From Mytilinidion resinicola (Eukaryota; Ascomycota; Dothideomycetes; Mytilinidiales; Mytilinidiaceae): a stretch of DNA of 64,000 nt. The stretch lies in the NCBI RefSeq assembly GCF_010093595.1, contig NW_022985442.1, positions 1,573,656 to 1,637,655 on the forward strand, written 5' to 3'. The position numbers and the translations under genes were made by a program. The notes below the pieces were generated by a model, which worked only from the letters and a program-made list of their open reading frames with translations, was not told the DNA's origin and searched no databases. How positions within the stretch are numbered: position 1 is the stretch's first letter; every line of letters begins with the position of its first letter. Below are positions 56,397 to 64,000 of the stretch, one piece after another.

Positions 56397-58537
56397 TCAT
56401 TTCACCAGCGTATCGCTATGCATAATTTCATCCCTCATGTGCCGGAATTCTACAATCTGTACTACGCTTTTCTCCTCTGGCAGTAACCCTATGAAATCCA
56501 GCATGTACGCGATAGCGTTGAGGAGCCCATAAAAGAGCATTGGAATCACTCCAAACAGCAGATTTCCAATCTTCCCTCTCCGCATGATTGTCTCCGCAAG
56601 CTCAGTCACTGCAATACGCGGCGCCTCAGGACTCTCAAATGGCCCCACAAGGCGGTAAAAGGTAACAAAAGATGCCCCAAAGCAATAGGCGAGCAAAACA
56701 CGCCAGCCGTGGCGGCGATAGAGCGTTAGTAGACCGGGAGCCCCGCCAAAGTCCTTGGCAAGCGTGCTCATGTACGCGCTGTGATCTACACCATACTGGA
56801 TCCGCGAGCCCTTGGATGCGAGGAGGTGGTAGTGAGGAGGACCGGTCGGGAGAGTCATGCGGTTGAGGATGAGAGCGGCCCACCACATTGCCTGCTGTTC
56901 TGCGATTGGTGGAATGGCGCCGACGCCGGGTCGGACGAAGCCGATATAGGCAACGGAGGGGCAGGAGGCGTTAACGATGTTGCGGATGTTGGCCGAGGAG
57001 GCGGTCGGATAAGATGGATCCAGCCAAGCAAAGTCTTGTTTGTAGCTGTTAAGCATGTCAGAAAAAGTTGTTAGATTTGATATCGCCTGTCTCCGTAGCG
57101 CAATCAAAAAGTGGAATAACGTAGAGAACTTACCCAGTGCAGTATACAACACAATCTGGCTTCACAGCCTTGTCTTTCATCCTTTGCCAGTCCTTGCGGT
57201 CTGGCCGAGGTTCGAAGATGACGGTGCCTGTCTCATCGATACAGACCGGAAACGTGCATGTGTCGACCCATTTATCTGAGTTTGCGTCTTCCGGCGGGTC
57301 TACGTATTTGTTGCCGATAAAATCGAGGAACGCGTTATTCGTTTTGTACGGGCGATTCAGGTAAGGCATCGCCTTGTTACTTTTGTTCAGAAACACGTAC
57401 GCGCGACCGAGTCTTTCTGGTGGCAAAGCTCCAACGTGCTGATTCATGCCGGCCTGGGTGCCTGTGAGGAACCAGAGGACACGCTTGATAACAAAGTCTG
57501 ATACGAACCAACGTAGTCGGCTTTGAGCGATCGCCCGATGGACGTATGCGGTCTCGAAGAGATTCGTGATGAGTCCATCGATAGGCAAGCCGCCCTTGAA
57601 CTGTCGTCCGAAGACTTGGAATCTGCTGAGAGCTTTGGGGAATGATAGGAAGCCTGTCCTGTAGCACATCGTCACCGAGATAGCATTGGCCTTCATTGCT
57701 TCATATGCAATGTCTAATGAATCATATTAGCTGTTGCGTAAGTTCTTTACAATGTTCAACGTACCCATTGCAGTCTCTCCACACCCCAGGATGAGGATTT
57801 TGCGACCGGTGAGCTGAGAGCGGGTCTTGTAGTTTGACGAATGAAAGACATCGCCATGAATATTCTCAATGCCTTTGATACTCGGGATATTGGCTTGCAC
57901 ATGCAATCCGGTACATATTGCAACATGTGAGCAATCAAAGTTGCGTTCCTCACCGGAGGAGTTGTCGATGTATTTGACGCGGTGCTTCCACTTCTGGCTT
58001 GAAGACTCTAGCGGCGAGATGTTTACAACAGGACAACGGAGCTTGATGAATGGAGCCAGGTCAAATCGGTCAACATATGACTTTAGGTAATCGACATATT
58101 GCGGGAGAGATATATGATCCGGCTGGTCCAGTGGAAAGCGGAAGTCGGAGAAGGCTGTAAGCTGTTTCGAGCTCACAAGCTCCGCATTCTCGTAGGAGCG
58201 GTACTGGAAGGTACCGCCAATGTCCTCTTCGCTGTTTTGAATGAGCAATGGCTTCTACAGATATCGGTAGTACTGATAGTAATTGATGACTTGGACGGAG
58301 TAAACAGAGTCGCCAAGATGAAGCCTTGTCATGGCCTTGGAACAAGAAAAGCTCAGCACTCACGCTTCAAAAAGACGAGCTTCAATTGGTCTCTCTGGAG
58401 TTGAGGCTTCTAACAGAGTCTTCAACGTGACCAGACCTCCCGGCCTTTATCGTGTCAGCTTTCAGCTTAGTCTAGGATGAAGTTTCTGATGACTGAACTG
58501 ACCCGGCGCCAACAACAGCAACCCTCAGTACTTCCAT
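56397..58537 (-). CDS. flavin-dependent monooxygenase with C-terminal membrane segments
   Basis: Five exons: 58503-58537, 58364-58444, 57765-58231, 57134-57713 and 56397-57045; introns 58, 132, 51 and 88 nt; 603 aa. The joins yield MEVLRVAVVGAGPGGLVTLK (FAD-binding GxGxxG, residues 9-14) and AEEDIGGTFQYRSYENAE. Next comes the flavin-monooxygenase signature HGDVFHSSNYK (about 158-168), then the NADPH site ILILGCGETAMDIAYEAM (about 183-200). This is the N-hydroxylating/Baeyer-Villiger FMO class, which uses NADPH and O2. The last 90 residues contain hydrophobic segments (VLLAYCFGASFVTFY; LLFGVIPMLFYGLLNAIAYM), so the enzyme is probably membrane-bound. The gene is divergent from the FAD oxidoreductase gene, 366 bp apart. 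The substrate is unknown. Confidence 0.88.
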
Positions 58538-58903
58538 GTCCTGTGCAGCTCTTCCGGCAGACCCATTCGCCTCTTTGACTGATAAAGGTGAGGTCGGCGT
58601 CGGATATCTCGGACGCTCAACGATGCACCGAAGCGGAGCCCTTCCAGGTGGGGTGGTCTTGGGGGTGGGGGCTGGTTGGTGACTTTCGCGCCTCGTTTAT
58701 CTCCGTCTTCTAATGCTGTGCCTCTCGACACTTTCGTCCGTAACCTGTGACCAGCCGGTGCCTTGCTTTCGTTTGCGTTGCGCGTTCCAAGCCTTCAGTT
58801 TTGCGATCCCATACTTATTGCGCCATGCCTTCGTATCATTCCTCATAGTTCTTCAATTCAATTGCGCTTTGATACCCTCGATACCCACGACCTGGCGTTC
58901 AGA
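58538..58903. promoter_or_regulatory. bidirectional promoter between monooxygenase and FAD oxidoreductase
   Basis: 366 bp separate two start codons pointing away from each other, so both promoters must be here and the genes are likely co-regulated. It contains C/T-rich runs but no TATA box I would defend. Confidence 0.5.
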
Positions 58904-60366
58904 ATGGAGAAGCAGAAGCAGAAGCAGCTTCGAGTTGCCATTGTCGGCTCGGGCATGGCGGGCCTCGTTACCGCGTATTTGTTGAATCAAGACCCTCGCC
59001 AGCAGTATGCCGTTACTTTGTTTGAAGCGGTTCGTTGCCCAGGCCGTCTATTTTCAATACCAGTGTTAACAGGCCTTAGGGCAAAGTCCTCTCCCTCGAT
59101 TCGGCCTCACTCTCCGTCCAAAGTCCAGATTCCAAGCGTGTAGACCGAGTTGACCTTCCTATGCGCGCATTCGCCGGCGGCTACTACCACAACCTAAGGG
59201 CAATGTATGACCACCTCGGGGTCTTATACCACGCCCAGCCGTTCCTATTCGACTTCTCGAAGGTCAATACACGGGATCCAGGGTCAGCGGAGAAGAAAGC
59301 TGGAAATTCATACTTTATACACTCATCCAATAACCACCGCGTTCCTCCGGTGAAACCAAATGCAATCGGGACCACGTCACATCTGATAGAGATCGTTTAT
59401 CTGATGCTGTGGTACACTTGGTTTTCTCTCTGCTGCTTCTTCGTACGACCATACCCGGCCAATGAGACGCAGGAATGCGAAACGATCGACCAGTACTTGA
59501 AGAGGATCCGGATGGCGCCCTACTTTGTGTCTCACTACCTTCTGCCGCTGATGTCGGGTGTCTCGACCTGTCCGCACGAGACTCTTCTAGCATTTCCTGC
59601 CTCCGACGTGCTCGAGTACAAGCGGCTAACTCATAGAGCGCAACACTACACTGTCTCCAATGGAGTTTGCTCGGTCCAGAATAAGCTAGTGAAAGACGTA
59701 AACGCACGTCTAGCTGCTGTGGTAGAAGCCATAGATGCTGAAGATGGCGTTATCCAGGTTACCTGGAGAAGCCTTGATCATGAAAACGATAAAGAGCTAG
59801 TTCAGGAGAGGTTTGACAGGGTGATCCTGGCAGTGTCTCCAGATATTGTAGGAAAGATATTTCGACCATTGAGATATGAAATGGAGCCGATTCCTACCGC
59901 AGTGGTGGAGAGCGTCATACACACCGACGAAACCACCCTCGGTGAGCCAATCCAGGAGATCTCTAGAGGGTTTAAGCGGTCTGATGCTCAAATAATACAC
60001 CTCCGGACGAGCACCGCTGAATCCCACATCACCGAATCTGTACACGTGCAACCCTCAGGAGCAATTGTCACAACGTGTCCGTTCAGCTCCATAGATCCCG
60101 ATCGGATCATCCAGTCGTCGACTTTCACTCGAGTGCTGCGCAATCCGAGGAGTAGAAGAATCGTAAACAATATCTTCAGTAAACACTATTCAGCGCCACA
60201 GTCGGAGAAAGAGAGACTAGGCTGGAAGAACGGCGACGGAGGCGTCTGGCTCGCTGGTGGTTGGTGTTGGGATGGCATGGTATTACTAGAAGGATGCGTC
60301 GTCTCTGCGATGAGGGTAGCAGACGACTTTGGAGTTCCGATTCCCTGGCGATGCGGTGCTCTTTAA
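58904..60366 (+). CDS. FAD-dependent amine-oxidase-like oxidoreductase
   Basis: Exons 58904-59029 and 59080-60366, 50 nt intron (GTTCGT...CCTTAG, GTTAAC branch); 470 aa. The start MEKQKQKQKQLRVAIVGSG places the dinucleotide-binding motif GSGMAGL at about residues 16-22. The join reads VTLFEA-GKVLSLDSASLSV, continuing with MRAFAGGYYHNLRAMYDHLG. It ends GDGGVWLAGGWCWDGMVLLE, the C-terminal FAD-binding block of the flavin amine oxidase/desaturase superfamily. One hydrophobic segment near residue 125 (LMLWYTWFSLCCFFV) suggests membrane association. Bacterial relatives of this type commonly sit beside cyclopropane-synthase-like methyltransferases in unusual fatty-acid pathways, and a methyltransferase of that look is 2.7 kb away. 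The reaction is inferred only as a flavin oxidation or desaturation. Confidence 0.82.
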
Positions 60367-61895
60367 ATTCAAGTTCAAATGACTCAAAGGAAGGAGTGCA
60401 AGCATGTACATCCATTACATAGTATATACCATCGGGCATCCCTTGCTTGAATTCGCGGAGTAGCGTCGAGGAATGGACCATACAAATCGAGTTCTCGACG
60501 GTGAAACTATCCCTAAAGCGGCTACATTCCCTAAGTGCATTGAGAGCTGAAGGGCCCACCGATGGATGCGCTATCGGTTGCGCGGGACGGCTCTGATAGG
60601 CGAGGCGACGAAGTAGACCAGATAGAACGAGGGAAAAGTCGCGAATGGTAGCTTTGAAAACGATCTTGCGATTGCAAGCCATGTCGCCTCCTGAATGTAA
60701 TATCTGCTCCCGTGCGAAAACAATCCTCCAAATTCGGTGAGTAGTCCTACAAGGGTACGGTTCACGCTCGTACTAGCCTCAGAATAGGCTAGTCTAATTC
60801 CTTGCCTACTTTATCAACCTCCAACGACTCGCATCCTTGACTCCCACTTTTAAACTCGCAATTGTCTATCAAAAAGAGCTTCATGCGAAAACTCTCGTGG
60901 TATGATCGTACCAAGAACTCACCATTCATATCTTCTCAAGGTGCGTGGGCCCGGCCTGGGAGCTGGCGCTACATGGGCTATAGGGTGGTTGTGTTTCGGG
61001 GAGTTAGTTATTGAGCGGGACCCTGAAGCGGTTCGCCGATTTGGTATTTGAGGCGGCGGCGGGGATAAGGGGCAAGAAGATTAGTGGGAAGCTGAGGGGC
61101 GATATATATGAGAGGTCGACGAATTGATTGGGTCAGCATATGATGGAGCGTTTGGGGCGGTGGAGTATGGGGATAGTAGCGGGACGGCTGCGGGGTGGAA
61201 TGGGTGTTGTCAAGGCGTATGCTAGGCGGGTATGAGAGATGTGAGATACCCGATCTTACATCTTGAGATGGCGTTAGAAATATGCTTCAGAAGAATGTCG
61301 GAAGCCAGAGACGCTAAATCAGCTTGCTAGTTAGAGTTAGTTGACGTAAGGTCTAAAAAGCGGACTGACTCCCGTTCATACTTTTTGAAGTCGTGTGATC
61401 CACCCTTTTGGTATGGCCTAATGTAGGGTGTCCGGCAATAATATGCCAAAAACGAGTCCAAATTGCACGGGCTGGCTCCCATTTATACATCTCATGACTC
61501 TGTAATTTGACCTTTTCCTATTGCATGATCTAGTGGGTCGTGGAAATTACATGTGAAAAGTTGGTGCAAATGGAGCTTCGGACCTTGGGACGTGGTAATT
61601 TGATGGCTTTCACGGTGGCGGAGGCACTTCGAGGGGTTTTCGGACTTGGAATTTCCGAAGTTAATTAGCTATGAAATCAAGCTACTTGTTTAAAGTTGAT
61701 CGATAACAAACGAGATTTCATATGTAGGAAGAGATGCACTTGAGCAGATGCTACTGAAATTTGACAAAGTAAAAGGCTTCAGCTTAGTACAAGCTTCGAA
61801 CGGCAAAGGCGAAATACATAAATACAAATACTCAAGAAGTAGAGTCTTCATATCGCGTCCTAGACTATTCAATCAAGCCTCTCAGATCTTTGAGC
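60367..61895. other. intergenic region
   Basis: 1.5 kb between two convergent genes. A 168-codon minus-strand frame (60176-60682) overlaps the end of the oxidoreductase gene antisense and has no domain. Nothing else is supported. Confidence 0.55.
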
Positions 61896-63999
61896 TTAGT
61901 TTGCTTGAAGCTCCACGGCTGTCACCGTAGGTTGAGCGGCAAGCTTCTCGTTCTGTGAAGCCGGAAGCTCGGCAGGCGCGACAGTGACGATAGTGCTAAT
62001 CTTGTCCGGGTCAAAGCTCGGCAGCTCAGCTGGAGTCACCGGAGAGACTGGGCTGAAGGCAGGCGTTGGCATCTCCACTGGGGACGTTGGAGAGAGCGCA
62101 TTCGAGGACTGTGCCATGACCTGTTCGACAAATGCCTGCTGGGCCTTTTCGTGATAGGCCGCTCCTGTCTGAGTCGAAGGTGGCACTTCATGACGCCGAA
62201 TCTCGTCTTCATCCCCATCTTCATCCTCGTCTTCATCCTCGGGGTTGAGATGCTCAGCAATGACGTTCCTGCTGTGTGCCTCATCTGCAACTATCTTGTT
62301 ATGCCGTCCAGCATGCTTCTGTCGATGCGTCAATAAATCGTTCCTCGACCAGCCCTGAGAGATAGTGTAGTTCGTTGCCGTGCCCTCTGTCAAGTCATCC
62401 GGTACCGCACCAGTCGTATTGGTGAAGGCGTCAAACTTCGAGCGCAAGACTAGGCTGAGGTTGTTGTCTGGTTGCTTGGACTTCTTGATGGCTTGCTTCG
62501 TGTCTTTGGCTGCTGTCTGGATCGACTTCTGCACAGTCGAGAGGGCATCTGGGGCGAATATGCGGCTGAGCGCGAGATTCATGGATTGCGTGGTTTGAGA
62601 CCGGACCTGACTTTTGCGAATCTTGATGCCGAAGATGTTATTCCAGCCTTGACTAAAGCCGATGGGCCGGAGGGCTCCGGCGATTGTGCCTAGGGTGCTG
62701 ACGAGGAATTCGGAGCGCTCGGTCGAGGATAAAAGGGTAGATGGAGGTGTTACTGTGAAGAGCTGAGATAGGAGTGGGAGATGGGCCATTATGTCCGCGG
62801 CAGATATTGGAGAAGGCCACGACGGCTTGTCACAGTATCTGGTGATTTCCGTGCCAATCTTGAATTCGATCGACATGCAAATCGCGGTGAAGACCTATGA
62901 TAGAGGCATTAGCTGTTGCGTTTCGAGAGAGCAACTCGAGGCATTAGTGTTTTCAAACCTTTTCGTTGATGGCATACACCGGGAGGTCGATAGGCTTGGA
63001 CTCTAGAAGATGGGGAAGTCCATTGTAGACTGTTGTCGATGGGAGCCCTTGCTTGTCCCACTGGCCTACAAGATTCCAGAAAATGCGCGCTTGATCGCTG
63101 AACGGTAAACATGAGACAATCGTGTACATGTGATACTCTGTAATCCACTCGAGCTCAGGATGTGGGAGTTTTGATGCCAGGATGTTCGCGGATTTCGATA
63201 ATCCTTCAGAGACGATGACAGACCCGGAAGACTTTTTGGCATCCGTAACAAGATCCGGCCTGGCTATATATCGACGAAGGGGATAAGCTTTGTTAAGTTT
63301 CTTGGCCGCAGCGTGCGAGTTCTTCAGCAGAGTGCTCTCTAGATTGCTGAAACATCCAAAGGCCGGATTCATTTTCGCCGTAAATTTGTGGTATGTATGC
63401 GTATTGTCCGGAGCCGATTTGCCAGGCTTCAGATTTTCAAGCAAGCTCGCAAGGTTTTCAGCATTGATGCTTGATGGAGTAGCAGTGCTTGGAGTAGGGA
63501 AAGCTAATACCGAGCCCCACTGGTGAAGGCTGTTGGGGTCTGTAGCACTCGCAAACAGGAAATTCGTTCCAGCCTTAGCAAGTCGGCACACTTCCCAAGC
63601 ATCCATAAGATCCCATGGGTTCCTATTGCCCGCGCGGAAATATGGAAGAGAATTCCCGTAGATGATAATGCTCTTGCCTTCGTATCGGCTGAGTACATTA
63701 GTATTGGTCTCCGGATCGATGAAAGACCCAGTCAAACTGATGTTGTATATATCCACATCGAGCTGAAGCCCAGTCCGAATGAACTTGATGATCTGGTGGA
63801 TGGCCTTATTGGGCGTTCCGGAATTGACCACCAGCAAGTATCTTGATCTGGGATTGTACTGGTATATGCCGGAGATTTGCATTTTGATCAAGTGTGTCAT
63901 TACCGATCGGGCTGAAAGGACCGATGGCGTGCCTTTCTGAACCTTAGAGGGGTCAGAGAGCATTAGGTCGAGCGTAAGGACACTGTCGCTGTACTCCAT
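61896..63999 (-). CDS. fungal protein of unknown function, probably 5'-truncated by the window
   Basis: Exons 62959-63999 and 61896-62894, 64 nt intron (GTTTGA...ATCATAG, GCTAATG branch), 679 aa within the window. The join reads VYAINEKVFTAICMSIEFKIG. The frame is open to the window edge, and the Met at 63999 is in the middle of a structured-looking segment (EYSDSVLTLDLMLSDPSKVQ), so the real gene probably begins outside. The visible part starts with an alpha/beta-like region (YLLVVNSGTPNKAIHQIIKF; SIIIYGNSLPYFRAGNRNPW; GTNFLFASATD), then helical stretches, and ends in a disordered acidic/Pro-rich tail (EDEDEDEDGDEDE). This resembles the C-terminal part of a family of large uncharacterised fungal proteins, a memory-based hint without a firm name. 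No catalytic motif is seen. Confidence 0.7.
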
Positions 64000-64000
64000 A

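Noticed and set aside
60176..60682. 168-codon minus-strand frame
   Set aside because: Overlaps the conserved C-terminus of the FAD oxidoreductase antisense and has no recognisable motif.

Overview
The window is nuclear DNA from a filamentous ascomycete (Pezizomycotina; a Dothideomycete-like fungus is my best guess). The evidence is split genes with short 47-133 nt introns (GT-AG, CTNAY-type branch sites), fungal families (fungal MFS transporter, S10 carboxypeptidase, Sli15/INCENP, Trm4, LSB-type SH3 protein, fungal flavin monooxygenase) and a transposon island that has been mutated to AT-rich, TA-rich, stop-riddled DNA in the manner of repeat-induced point mutation (RIP).

Layout. 1-3458: GC-rich leader with minisatellites and no convincing gene. 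3.4-9.0 kb: two + strand genes of unknown function (a 1018 aa disordered protein and a 499 aa protein). 9.9-18.4 kb: five - strand genes: F-box-like protein, MFS transporter, SH3/LSB-type actin regulator, short-chain dehydrogenase and a three-exon membrane protein. 19.5-27 kb: a three-exon DUF7587-like protein (-), a small cysteine-rich secreted protein (+), a GNAT acetyltransferase (-) and a secreted serine carboxypeptidase (+). 28.6-32.8 kb: an INCENP/Sli15 homologue of 1368 aa. 33.27-34.08 kb: a decayed tandem repeat array. 34.4-37.2 kb: the tRNA cytosine-5 methyltransferase Trm4/NSUN2 in five exons (-).

37,399-53,647 is one Fot1/pogo-type DNA transposon (A) that was invaded repeatedly: a piggyBac-like element sits in its transposase tail, and a second pogo element (B) in its DDE domain. 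B in turn carries a third pogo element (C) in its left terminal repeat and a complete 7.7 kb Ty3/gypsy retrotransposon in its transposase. Boundaries are supported by terminal repeats and target duplications. All coding content is broken.

53.7-60.4 kb: four genes packed right after the island, namely a multi-pass membrane protein (+), a membrane-anchored methyltransferase with cyclopropane-synthase-like motifs (-), a flavin monooxygenase with C-terminal membrane segments (-) and an FAD amine-oxidase-like enzyme (+, divergent from the monooxygenase). They look like an uncharacterised lipid- or metabolite-modifying cluster. 61.9-64.0 kb: the 3' part of a - strand gene that probably runs off the window.

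Exon joins were deduced by reading splice signals and keeping frame; none is backed by transcripts. Family names come from recognised motifs, not from searches.
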